This document shows, one piece after another, positions 1-9,656 of a DNA stretch of 15,915 nucleotides (position 1 is the first letter of the stretch; every line of letters starts with the position of its first letter). Both the position numbers and the translations under genes were made by a program. The stretch spans positions 161,243 through 177,157 of the forward strand of contig NW_003155240.1 in NCBI RefSeq assembly GCF_000003605.2, in the 5' to 3' direction. The notes beneath the pieces were generated by a model, which was given only the letters and a program-made list of their open reading frames with translations, was not told the DNA's origin and made no database searches. Source of the stretch: Saccoglossus kowalevskii. Taxonomy: Eukaryota > Hemichordata > Enteropneusta > Harrimaniidae.

Positions 1-840
1 CGTGTGGGGAGAGTATGCGTGTGGGGCGAGTATGCGTGTGGGGCGAGTATGTGTGTGGGGTGAGTATGCGTGTGGGTGAGTATGCGTGTGGGGTGAGTAT
101 GCATGAGGGGTGAGTATGCATGAGGGGTGAGTATGCATGAGGGGTGAGTATGCATGAGGGGTGAGTATGCATGTGGGGTGAGTATGTGTGTGGGGTGAGT
201 ATGTGTGTGGGGTGAGTATGCATGCGGGGTGAGTATATGTGTGGAGTGAGTATGTGTGGTGGTGGTGGTATGTGTGTGGGTGAGTATGCATGTGGGGCGA
301 GTATGCGTGTGGGACGAGTATGCGTGTGGGACGAGTATGCGTGTGGGACGAGTATGCGTGTGGGGCGAGTATACGTGTGGGGCGAGTATACATGTGGGGC
401 GAGTATGCGTGTGGGGCGAGTATGTGTGTGGGGTGAGTATGCGTGTGGGTGAGTATGCGTGTGGGGTGAGTATGCATGAGGGGTGAGTATGCATGTGGGG
501 TGAGTATGCATGAGGGGCGAGTATGCATGAGGGGCGAGTATGCATGTGGGGTGAGTATGCATGAGGGGTGAGTATGCATGTGAGGTGAGTATGCATGTGG
601 GGTGAGTATGTGTGTGGGGTGAGTATGTGTGTGGGGTGAGTATGCATGCGGGGTGAGTATATGTGTGGAGTGAGTATGTGTGGTGGTGGTGGTATGTGTG
701 TGGGTGAGTATGTGTGGGGCAAGTATGCATGTGGGGAGAGTATTCGTGTGGGGAGAGTATGCGTGTGGGTTGAGTATGCGTGTGGGTTGAGTATGCGTGT
801 GGGTTGAGTATGTGCATGGGTGAGTATGTGTGGTGGTGGG
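1..840. repeat. 17-bp G-rich minisatellite with a higher-order duplication
   Basis: The basic unit is GAGTATGCGTGTGGGGC (17 bp), with 16-bp variants that lose one G and variants carrying GCATGAGGGG or GTGTGGGG. About 48 units are seen, and the array runs off the left edge. It has a larger internal repeat: a marker block containing ATGCATGCGGGG, then ATATGTGTGGAGTG, then a (GGT)n stretch occurs at 181-290 and again at 605-712. Another marker occurs at 61 and 434. The two copies differ by three 17-bp units, so a large block was duplicated and unit number then changed. Since 17 is not a multiple of 3, reading frames rotate through the array, and the short open frames here are not genes. Confidence 0.95.
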
Positions 841-1140
841 TATAAATGGGTGGCATGGAAAGGAATTCATGTGATGGGTGGGAATTATTGAAGGAAGGGA
901 TTTGTGGGTGTGACATGTGTGTTGATGGTGGTGGTGGTGGTGGTGGTTATAAATGGGTGGGCATGTGTTGGGTGGAAATAGTGGGTGGGAGGATTTTGTG
1001 GGTGTGATGTGGTGGTGGTTATAAATGGGTGGGCATAGAAGGAATACATGTGTTGGGTGGAAATTAATAGTGGGTTGGAAGGTTTTGTGGATGTGACATA
1101 TATGTGGTGTTGGGTATAAATGGGTGGGCATGTGGAGGAA
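841..1140. repeat. Degenerate tandem repeat of about 72-107 bp, four copies
   Basis: Copies start with TATAAATGGGTGGGCAT at about 841, 948, 1020 and 1115; the last is partial. Each continues with a GGGTGGAAAT-like segment, then TTTTGTGGGTGTGA, then a (GGT)n tract of variable length. Most of the difference in copy length is in that GGT tract, the longest being 926-947. The block lies directly against the 17-bp array and shares its GTGTGGTGGTGGT motif, so it may have grown from it. No coding signal is seen. Confidence 0.8.
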
Positions 1141-1221
1141 TACATGGTGTTTTTGCACGTGCAGACAACTATACTTGGTTTTGTTATACTTAGAGTTTTA
1201 TTCCTTTCATCCATATCACAG

Positions 1222-1250
1222 TATTTATTTATTTATTTATTTATTTATTT
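1222..1250. repeat. (TATT)n microsatellite
   Basis: About seven uninterrupted TATT units, followed by AT-rich single-copy sequence. Confidence 0.9.
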
Positions 1251-4200
1251 GTCACTTTATGTTGTAATAAATGCATTAGTAAACAGTGATTTGGATATTT
1301 ACAATATCTCGCCATACCTAGAAGTAGGTTATCATCACGCCACCAGCAAGTCAATATTGTCAACGGATGTTTATTGTTTATTATGAAAATCACCGTCATT
1401 GATATAATTTACGACAGTGTTTTTTACTGATGGTATCTTATGACTTACGACTGACATACATTGTACACAAGACCCTCGATCTAGAGCCTATGTGTACGCA
1501 CACAATTGCACATTATATTTTACTTTTTAGCAAATATAACGCACACAATACATCTGCTCAGTAACCATGGACAGGTTGTTACAAAGACAATCGTGGTCCA
1601 AATTTAAAACAAATAATTGTAATTATAACACCAATAAGCATATTGTGGTGAACCATTTGATTTGACATTGACGATCCAAACAGAAGAACTGATATCATTT
1701 CCAAATTCTATTTGGGTGAAATGATCACATTGTTCGACAGTAAATTTTACTGAAACAGAAAATAAATTGCAAAAACAGGTCTCTGCAACAGTACATTATA
1801 AGAGTAGTCTAGTGTGAACATATTTGGTACAGCATGTTTTTTTTTAAATGAGTTACAAGTGGGAAATAGTTGTTGGAGACTTGTTACATGCACCAAGATC
1901 ACTTAATAGCATGTGATGCACCAAAAGACATTGCACAGAACAGTATTGCATTCACTTTGATGTTAGCCACATTTATCTGTTCCTGTGACTTTGATTACCA
2001 GTATGCTAAGTCTAAATGAAATCACACTCATTTCTGTTTTTAGAATACCCCCTCCCCAAAATGTATGTACATATGCAAACTATTGGTATTACCATATTTC
2101 CCCAGTCATATGCCGTGTGGCCTCAATATGTAAAATCGAGGAAAGTAAGGGGTGGGGGCTTAAACCCAAGGACCACCTCATGTTACCACCCTCGAAAATA
2201 TGGATTACTTCAGTATTGCAACATTAGGTTCATCGTGAGTAATGACAGAACAGAAAGAGTGTGAACCTTGTTGTGATACACTGTGAAATTAAGGCGAGTT
2301 TTTTTGTAAAAGCATGAATCAAACACTCGTTGTCAGGGCCACCACACACTTCAAAATAAGAACTGTCATATTAACCATGATTTTTATGCAATGAAATACA
2401 CTTTTTACATGTATATTTTAATAAATGTTAATTCATCGTTGATACTCGGTAAAAACACCCAGGGCCTATAACAGGGGATACACTCAACTCGTTAAATGTC
2501 TAAAAATATAGCAGTGGGCTTATGAAGGAAGTACTATAACAGTATATCTTGTAACCAATTTAGAAAAATCCTCTATCTAAAGCCTATATTATAGTGTAGG
2601 GAGGTAATACTGTTGAAAAAGTGGGGCATCCTCATCAACAAATATTTACTGATGCACAGAAAAACACTTATGTGGTACAATCAGGCCATGTGGTCTGATT
2701 GTACTCACAATCTGATTACCGGTACCATGTTGTTGTGTTCGAGACAAGGAGCATTACTCCAATGTGTACTTTTATCTATCTGAGAGTAAATGCATTGTAT
2801 CTGATCATCCGGGTTAAACGAACTATTAGTCAAACTGGTCATGAAGTTAGTATTTTATCATAAAATTTCATGCCAGTCAAGCATTTAGCCGCATTTATTT
2901 TAACCAATTCATCCTTTGGAGAGTAATGATTGATAAATGTGTGTGCTTCGCTCAGACTGTATGCACACCGGGAAGTTGACATGATTTCCATCATCACAGT
3001 ACGGTAACCTAGTAACCTAATAATTAACCTTTTCCCTACTAGTTCCCTATTTTCATCACAAATTCACAAAATAGTTTATAGTCCACTCTTTCCTTCAGAA
3101 GATTAAGGCAAAAATAACCAAATATCTGTTGGCTTCAAAATTGGCTTCCAGAAATAATGAGGAATATTAAAAAAAGAGGGGAGCAGAAAGATTTGGGTGA
3201 GAAAGTTTGGTGGTGTAAAGGTTAAAGATCCATGAACACCTTGCTTGCATCATTACATCATTTCCTCCCATTCATATTGGCTATCCATGAATGCTTACAG
3301 TAGATGGTGTGTTGATTAACTGAATACATTGTATATGCAACTATATGCCCACATATTACTACATAAACTAAATTTGAATATGCATTACAAGATATCGTAA
3401 CTATGCACTCTATTCACGTGTCAAGACAAATCATTTTAAATTACTGGTTCAATTACACACATGCAGCAAAAAACATTATACTCTGACCAAAAATTATGTT
3501 GCCATGGCCACCTGGTGTCAGGCACGGCAGATGTCCGTTAAAAAGTACAACATGCTAGTGTTATCACATTATATTTACAATCAATCTATACAACAAAGAT
3601 CACCAAAAGATTAGGAATGCATAAAAATAACACCTCAAAACATACTGTCAACAATGCAGTCTAATTAAGCCATGGAAACCCCAGGATCACCTCACTGATG
3701 CAGTTCATTTTGAATGTCACATCAACAACAAATAAAAACATTGACAATCACCCAGTGACAGAGATATGGAGTTGTCCGATATTTAAACTTTACAGCCAGA
3801 AATGGATGCCAAGGGCAGAAGTTTGTTGTGATTGAAAATATTAGAGGGCAAAGGGAAAAACTTTCAACAACATGGCTGGCCCTGTCATCCCTGGATATGT
3901 GCACCTGCCAACATTACTAAACATTTTGAATTAGGATGTCAGATGACTGTGTATTGTCAAATTTTGATATAGTACACGCTGGACATCAGATGAAATATAA
4001 AAAAAAAAAATATCTAATTTGATGATTTTTTTAAAATTAACAACAATAATAGGATTAATGATATTAATAACCATTAATGACAGCATTCCAAGCCACCAGG
4101 CAGTGTGCCCTTTAACAGGGCTGATTCTGAGCCAATGAAATCCAACAAAGTCAAGTTGAGTCACCTTGTTGACTGATGGGGAGGTTAGTCTTCAAGAGAA

Positions 4201-4330
4201 AACATTGGCTTAGATGTAGAGGGCAGAATGTCACCATCGATTTCTAATTTTCAGATTTGCTCTTGACATTAGCGGTTTGGTCTATTAATTTTTTTATAAT
4301 TATTGCATTGGAGTACACGAAAGACAAACA
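1251..4330. other. AT-rich sequence, no gene recognised (3' side of IPO13 exon B)
   Basis: On the IPO13 strand this lies downstream of exon B, so it should be intron and perhaps 3' flank. I searched its minus strand for the expected last importin-13 exon (about 33 residues, rich in Arg/Lys and ending near a CRGLHG-like motif) and found no match. Open frames are short, lack splice-site support and resemble nothing I know. One TACCGGTA octamer occurs at 2717-2724. No tandem repeat or MITE is evident. Confidence 0.5.
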
Positions 4331-4332
4331 TA

Positions 4333-4540
4333 CTGTAAAGGGGGTAATTATTCACTGGGTTTTAATTTAGCTTATTTCGCTGACTGGAAAAATGCGCTAA
4401 ATTAAAACACAGTGAATATGTAAAATTTAGCATAGAACACATTATCTAAATGATAAAACCGTGAATTTAAAACCCACTGAATATGCCTGAAATGGTAAAT
4501 CAGTGAAATTTAAACCCAGTGAAAATTAGTCATTTTACAG
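4333..4540. mobile_element. MITE copy 1 (208 bp, TA target duplication)
   Basis: The element starts CTGTAAAGGGGGTAATTATT and ends AGTCATTTTACAG, with TA on both sides (4331-4332 and 4541-4542). The ends form an imperfect terminal inverted repeat of about 34 bp sharing CTGTAAA and TTCACTGGGTTT. Inside, a CACTGGGTTTTAATTTAGC-like segment and its inverse (GCTAAATTAAAACACAGTG) can form a hairpin, and the CAGTGAA/ACCCA motif recurs several times in both orientations. No coding capacity is present. TA duplications are typical of Tc1/mariner-related and some other DNA transposons; I do not assign a superfamily. The near-identical second copy at 7190-7397 proves the boundaries. It sits immediately beside the 5' splice site of IPO13 exon B. 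Confidence 0.92.
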
Positions 4541-4542
4541 TA

Positions 4543-4548
4543 CCTTAC
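4543..4548 (-). other. 5' splice site of IPO13 exon B (GTAAGG)
   Basis: Read on the minus strand, exon B ends ...TCT GTT and is followed by GTAAGG. This matches the intron side of the donor consensus well but has weak exon bases. The next two bases are the TA target duplication of MITE copy 1. A second possible donor, AAG|GTACTG, uses GT at 4543-4542 and takes its last bases from the MITE. The first is preferred because it gives a 177-nt exon with phase 0 at both ends. Confidence 0.6.
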
Positions 4549-4725
4549 AACAGACTTTTTGAAGTGTTCTTTGTCTTCCTTGGAGGCTATTGGTGAGGGG
4601 AATTGTGGGATAGACAGTAATTCTTCAAGCCATTTGCATAAAAGTTGAAAGGTGTTTTTGTTGAGTGACATCAGTATATCAGCCATATGATCCATAACTT
4701 GTCGTGGTGATGCACCACCAATTGC
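4549..4725 (-). CDS. IPO13: Importin-13 homologue, penultimate-type C-terminal exon (exon B)
   Basis: This is one internal exon, 177 nt or 59 codons, of a karyopherin-beta family transport receptor. In animals importin-13 shuttles cargo such as UBC9, MAGOH-Y14 and eIF1A across the nuclear pore with RanGTP. The acceptor is a pyrimidine-rich tract ending TTTGTTAG just before GCA ATT GGT GGT; the donor is GTAAGG. The exon reads AIGGASPRQVMDHMADILMS, then SLNKNTFQLLCKWLEELL, then a QFPSP segment and KEDKEHFKKSVV. As I recall them, human IPO13 residues near the C-terminus have the same order: AIGG, MD-FADILF-LNK, W-KE-L, GFPS, then an acidic/Lys helix. The related transportin-3 has a different ending, so IPO13 fits better. 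These are helices of the last HEAT repeats. About 33 C-terminal residues are missing and must lie on another exon. Without splicing, the frame would run into the MITE and stop at 4510. Confidence 0.87.
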
Positions 4726-4857
4726 CTAACAAATGGAAACAAATATAGCAATAAAATATTGATAGTAAAATAGTAGAATTACCTGCGAGCGATCTAACTC
4801 TTTGATAACAGATAATAAGCAGTAACTGATGCAAAGTTTTATACAAATTGGTTTTAA

Positions 4858-5018
4858 AGCGAGAGGGTCATCGCCTGCGCATGCGTGGGAATTGAGTCTC
4901 AAGCGGCGATAACAATTAACACACACTAAAACGCAAAGGCTCATGCGTAGACACTTATTTTGTAAACAATGACACGCTAAGGCCATCTCACACATGCGCA
5001 GGTGATGACTTCCCCGCT
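4858..5018. mobile_element. TTAA-flanked MITE (161 bp) with CpG-rich inverted ends
   Basis: TTAA lies at 4854-4857 and 5019-5022. The left end AGCGAGAGGGTCATC and the right end read inward on the other strand, AGCGGGGAAGTCATC, begin a terminal inverted repeat of about 33 bp. It matches at about 26 positions without gaps and includes CCTGCGCATG in both arms. TTAA target sites are typical of the piggyBac and Kolobok superfamilies. No coding capacity is seen, so this is a non-autonomous copy. It lies 133 bp upstream of IPO13 exon B on the gene strand. Each arm holds a TGCGCATG core resembling an NRF1 site. Confidence 0.75.
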
Positions 5019-5120
5019 TTAAGTTGGTTATATAGCAGAATAACGATATTATAATAGTTAAATGGTTACACTGTCCAAACATAAGATATGGATGCTGTGG
5101 CAAAATGCACTATATGTTAG

Positions 5121-5139
5121 CACACGCACACACACACAC
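5121..5139. repeat. Short (CA)n tract
   Basis: CACACG followed by about six CA units. A similar short tract lies at about 7149-7160. Confidence 0.7.
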
Positions 5140-5375
5140 TGAATCAATGTTTCAGAGCTGTAAACTGGAACAAAAAACAATTAAAAAAAATGATTTTAAA
5201 TTGTTTTCAGTTGAACATATGATTTTGTAGAAACAATAATGACCATCTAGTAGCCATCTTTGATTTGACAGCTCAGATATGGTGTGATCTACACATTGTG
5301 ATTTTACGATATTTTGACAGCATAAAATCAAAATACATGACCAGTCCTTCTTGATCATTTTGTTTAATTTTATAC

Positions 5376-6398
5376 TGTACAATGAACCAGGTGCCACATC
5401 GTAAAATGAACCAGGTGCCACATCGTAAAATGAACCAGGTGCCACATTGTAAAATGAACCAGGTGCCACATCGTAAAATGAACCAGGTGCCACATCGTAA
5501 AATGAACCAGGTGCCACATCATAAAATGAACCAGGTGTCACATTGTACAATGTACCAGGTGCTACACCATATACTGTACAAGGTGGCACATCATACACAC
5601 GTGCCACACCATACAAGATATCAGGTACTACACCATACAATGTACCAGGTGCCACACAATACAAGGTACCAGGTGCCACACCATACAAGGTACCAGGTAC
5701 TATACTATATACTGTACCAGGTGCCACACAATACAAGGTACCAGGTACTATACCATATACTTTACCAGGTGCCACACCATACAAGGTACCAGGTGCCACA
5801 CCATACAAGGTACCAGGTGGCACATCATACAAGGTGCCAGGTACTACACCATATACTGTACCAGGTGCCACATCAAACAATGTACCAGGTGCCACATCAT
5901 GATCTGTGCCAGTTACCACATCACTCTCTGTGCCAGATGCCACATCATGTGCTGTGCCGGGTGACACATGGCACACTATACAAGGTACCAGATACCGTAC
6001 CCTATAAAGTACCAGGTACCACACCCTACAAGGTAACCAGTTACAACATCATATACTGTGCCAGGTGCCACATCATACAATGTACCAGGTACCACATCAT
6101 GTGTCGTGCCAGGTGGTACACCATATAGTGTACCAGGTGCCAAAACCTATAAGGTACCAGGTACTACACCATATACTGTACCAGGTACCACACCCTATAA
6201 GGTACCAGGTACTACACCATATACTGCACCAGGTGCCACACCCTATAAGGTACCAGGTACTACACCATATACTGTACCAGGTGCCACACCCTATAGGGTA
6301 CCAGGTACTACATCATATACTGAACCAGGTACCACATCATATACTGAACCAGGTGCTACAACACACAATACAATGTACCAGGTACCACCCCATACATG
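5376..6398. repeat. 24-bp minisatellite with an E-box-like core (about 42 units)
   Basis: The unit core is ACCAGGTGCCACA or ACCAGGTACTACA, joined by spacers such as TCGTAAAATGA, CCATACAAGGT or CCATATACTGT. Zone 1 (about 5376-5535) is seven nearly identical AAAATGAACC-type units. From about 5536 the units become TACAAG and TATACT types that alternate, giving a 48-bp dimer that is clearest at 6140-6340. The order is disturbed near 5595-5610 and 5955-6060. A unit of 24 bp is eight codons, so several frames on both strands stay open for hundreds of codons (for example minus 5152-6024 and plus 5382-6128). No splice sites or non-repeat homology support translation. Nearly every unit carries CAGGTG or CAGGTA, and many have GGTACC. 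Confidence 0.95.
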
Positions 6399-6542
6399 AG
6401 TCATCCATATGATTTTTTTACTTTTTCAGAATGCAGATACACATTTATTTACATTAACCCAATGTTCTAATTGTTCTAGATGCATAAATTAGCTTTAATA
6501 CCACTTATATGTATGACTAAAGTTTATATTATTTCATTTCAG

Positions 6543-6599
6543 AGTGCCAGATACAAAGATCCAAATGTGAAGAAAAGAGGCAACAATAGAGATAAATAA
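6543..6599 (+). CDS. Possible terminal exon of an unknown plus-strand gene
   Basis: A good acceptor (TATTATTTCATTTCAG) precedes an 18-codon open frame reading SARYKDPNVKKRGNNRDK, then TAA. An AATAAA overlaps the stop (6595-6600), and a second lies at 6757-6762. The peptide is strongly basic (six Lys/Arg in the last ten residues), like many protein C-termini, but I do not recognise the family. The frame was chosen because the other two close quickly without a sensible peptide. No upstream plus-strand exon with matching splice sites was identified. If real, the gene runs antisense to IPO13, and its earlier exons lie within or left of the window. Chance occurrence is quite possible. Confidence 0.25.
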   Translation, partial: SARYKDPNVKKRGNNRDK

Positions 6600-6602
6600 A
6601 AT

Positions 6603-7187
6603 GGTCTTCATTTTGGAGCATCACACCATGTTTCCATGGAAACAGTGTTTACTCATCTTCTTAACAATAACTTGCATGAAAATATCAGGAAAGATTAGGT
6701 TATTTTTTGTTAACTATGATTGATTTTAAGAAAGTTCAGGCAAAATTAAAGATTACAATAAAGTTATCTGTTTTCCATACTTTCTGTATAATGGACTTGA
6801 GGCCATTAAGGTACAGTACCAAGAACAGGAAAAAACTGGGGGACATTGAACAAAATGTTTGAAATGTCACTTTTATCAGAGAGAAGTACACTTATTTATT
6901 TATTTTTTTTTAAACTCAATTTCACATGAAAGTTATTTTTCTCAGGTTATAAAAATTAGTTTGGCAAATTATTTCTTATGATGTAAAGACATAATAGCCG
7001 CCTTTTAGACAAACTGAATAAAAGTTACAAAAGCCACGCCCCCATCCTTGCCCTTGTCCTCTATAGTATTATTGGCTTATGCAGTAAACAAGTACCAGGC
7101 CCTGAGTGCCTGACCACAAGGCCTACCATAGGTGGAGCTCACACAGTGCACACACACACAGAACAAACAAAGTTTAAATACAATTGA
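6603..7187. other. AT-rich intron sequence, no gene seen
   Basis: This would include the 3' UTR of the candidate plus-strand exon (second AATAAA at 6757-6762). It also has a short (TTTA)n tract near 6894-6909 and a more GC-rich patch at about 7030-7150, AAGCCACGCCCCCAT and a following CA tract. I cannot place that patch in a known family. Confidence 0.5.
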
Positions 7188-7189
7188 TA

Positions 7190-7397
7190 CTGTAAAGGGG
7201 GTAATTATTCACTGGGTTTTAATTTAGCTTATTTCGCTGACTGGAGAAATGCGCTAAATTAAAACACAGTGAATATGTAAAATTTAGCATAGAACACATT
7301 ATCTAAATGGAGAAACCGTGAATTTAAAACCCACTGAATATGCCTGAAATGGTAAATCAGTGAAATTTAAACCCAGTGAAAATTAGTCATTTTACAG
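7190..7397. mobile_element. MITE copy 2 (208 bp, TA target duplication)
   Basis: Same family, same length and same orientation as 4333-4540. TA lies at 7188-7189 and 7398-7399. By eye there are four substitutions in 208 positions and no indels: GGAAAAATG versus GGAGAAATG, and three adjacent changes in the CTAAATG-ATA/GAG-AAACC segment. That is about 98% identity, so both copies come from a recent source. The flanking sequences are unrelated, which confirms the element ends. Confidence 0.93.
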
Positions 7398-7625
7398 TAC
7401 TAGGTTGGTATTCATCAAATGGCAGCTGACTGCTGAATAATTCACTCATCTTTATTTAAACAATAATAATTTCGAGTGGTTTTCAACACGACAATATTGA
7501 TCTGCACAAAAGTAATGAAATCAAGTCCTGAAATCAGCCTTGACACACTGACGTTGTTTTTTACCATTAATTTCAGCTATCCTAGCTATGTCATAGGGGC
7601 TTCCAGGATGCAATGTGTTATGAAA

Positions 7626-7706
7626 AAGGTTGTCTCTGCCTCTACTCATTTTAATTCTTGCAACCATTCTCAAGTATTCCTCTCCCTCTAAAGTAGCGAC
7701 AACCTT
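7626..7706. repeat. Perfect 9-bp inverted repeat around a 63-base spacer
   Basis: AAGGTTGTC (7626-7634) and GACAACCTT (7698-7706) are exact inverse complements. The spacer is pyrimidine-rich on the plus strand. It could be a short stem of a small RNA or chance; I see no pol III terminator or known RNA signature. Confidence 0.45.
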
Positions 7707-8641
7707 GAGGTGGAGGCATACCAGCATAGAAATTTTAATTATACATAAAAATTATGCTGCTTTGGATCCTCGGTAAGAAAACTGTAATTATTTCAAGGTT
7801 CAATAAAAGTTGTACAAAGTTGCTGCAAGTGGAAGTTTGCCCACTAGTGATACAGTGGAATATGCACTAGATATAGTGCAGAATACCACAGATAAATACT
7901 CACTCACACAAAAGATCAGCTGTGAAAGATTCACAATGGTGTTTACAGCTGACAAAAATGACCCCTGGTGGTCACTAGGACTTTGAAAACATAGCACCAA
8001 TCAAGTCAATAGAATAACAACTTAATAGCACTGACTTAAGGGGTCTTAAAAGGAAGGACTCCCTATAAAAGTTTACTGAAACTTCCCCATTCTTCGAGTG
8101 CAATCAACAATAATTGTGGGATCTATACTACCTACATTATGCTGTTCAGGGTATAAAAAACAAGAGTGAGTTATTGTTAATACTAAAAATATGACAAAAT
8201 GAATAAAAACAACAAATGACTACTATAAGGGTTTACAAAATTATGAGTTCATCACTATGACAGTGTCAATACTCAAAGTAGACTAATAATTGCAAAGTAC
8301 TTAGCACTCAAATAGGAACAGAAATCAGTAAAATATACCATATCTTTTCAAAAAATAAAGCCAGAATCCATGCCAACATTAGTCTGTCTGGATGGCCATT
8401 TGCCAAAGATAAATATAGAGAACAGCTGATAAACCCAGATAACTCACCAACTTACTACAGTTTTTAATTTACTCTTCTGAAATTCGGGAATTAACTGATA
8501 TTGTTTCCAATGATTACATTAATTTTGTAATTTCAAATATTGATATCCATATAATATTAATTTTCTTTCACTTTGTGCAGATTTGACAGTAGTTTTTAGA
8601 ATGTGTTTATTCTATTCAGCCAATTTTTAGAAGTTCCAGGT

Positions 8642-8663
8642 GGGGGGGGAGGGGGGGAGGGGG
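8642..8663 (+). repeat. G-rich run, G-quadruplex-prone
   Basis: Eight G, A, seven G, A, five G on the plus strand, with GG at 8639-8640 just before. This is enough G-runs for an intramolecular G-quadruplex on this strand (the C-rich strand is the IPO13 sense strand). Confidence 0.8.
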
Positions 8664-9656
8664 AAGACAGCTATTTAGCATTATTTCAATTTCCACACAT
8701 TGTTTTACAAAAAATTATAAAATTATTATTATCATTACAAGAAGATAATAAAGTTCTAAATAAGAAATACCGTACTGCTCCAGTGCAAATCTGTCAAATT
8801 TCATACACAATCAGTTATTTTATACACAGGCCAAGTAATTGGCAACAAACACTGCATATAGGAAATAGGTTGCTATTTGCCACTCCAAACTTCCTACATC
8901 GTAAACAGCTGTGAAAGATATTCACAGTAAAGTTGGCATGAATCAAACTTGTTGACATCAGATAAAAGTTACCACTGACATGAATGAGAGAAGAAATGGG
9001 TCACAGGTCACCTAAAGTACACCAGTTAAAGTACACCAACTGAGAAAAACATTTCTGATTTAACAGTAAAGCGTCAACAACCAATCAGATCATTCAAGCA
9101 TGACCTCACCATCTACCAATCACATGTATTCCCAGCATCAGACCACTTTAGTTGACTTAAATACAGATTTGAAAATTAGACCAAAAAAACAAGCAATAAA
9201 TAACAATGATTACATCTCAATAGTCTATAAAAATCACTGCAGATTTAGAGGCAGAGTTTGTGACTATAAATAATAAAAGTCAAATAATGTAGATTGCTTT
9301 AAAAAAAATTGCTCCACCCCCAAAAAGTGATGAAACAACCCATAAATAATCTGAAATATTTTAAGTAAAGTCATAAGCTAGCAGAAATAAAGAGTTCAGA
9401 AAACAGTCATGACTTTCCTCTGAACTACATGTATACACACTGACAATTTTTTGTTTCTTTTATAAACAGAGCACTTAAACAAAGGCAAGTCAATTTCAAA
9501 ACCTCCAATGCTAAGCAGCATGCAATATTGACCCGATTACTGGCAGGTCAGAATATGACCTACCTTTCAAACAATGGACATTTACAGGCTTTACACCATG
9601 AATAACTTTTCTGCCCAAATAACATGTAGTTATTTATAACAATATATGTTTAATTT

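Larger units (their letters stand above)
7400..9656. other. IPO13 intron interior, no gene recognised
   Basis: AT-rich sequence with no exon that joins the importin-13 frame. Local items are a 9-bp inverted repeat (7626-7634 with 7698-7706), a CTCF-like site at 7959-7979, and a G-run at 8642-8663. The short motif CAGCTGTGAAAGA occurs twice, at 7918 and 8906. A minus-strand open frame of 68 codons (7521-7727) is uninterrupted but has no convincing splice acceptor and no family I recognise. Confidence 0.5.

Noticed and set aside
222-486. Two 76-codon open frames in the 17-bp array
   Set aside because: Pure repeat translation with a 17-residue period; no independent coding evidence.
1985-2264. 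Two overlapping plus-strand open frames of about 80 codons
   Set aside because: No homology, no splice context, and stop density nearby is typical of non-coding DNA.
1-4549. Last coding exon of IPO13
   Set aside because: No minus-strand segment encodes the expected basic helix and CRGLHG-like end after a plausible acceptor; it probably lies left of the window.
4726-5103. 125-codon minus-strand open frame next to exon B
   Set aside because: It crosses the TTAA MITE and the intron acceptor, and is separated from exon B by the stop formed in the acceptor itself (TAG at 4728-4726).
5152-6128. 290-codon minus and 248-codon plus open frames
   Set aside because: Same reason: repeat-driven frames. 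The non-repeat tail of the minus frame (5152-5375) has no recognisable domain.
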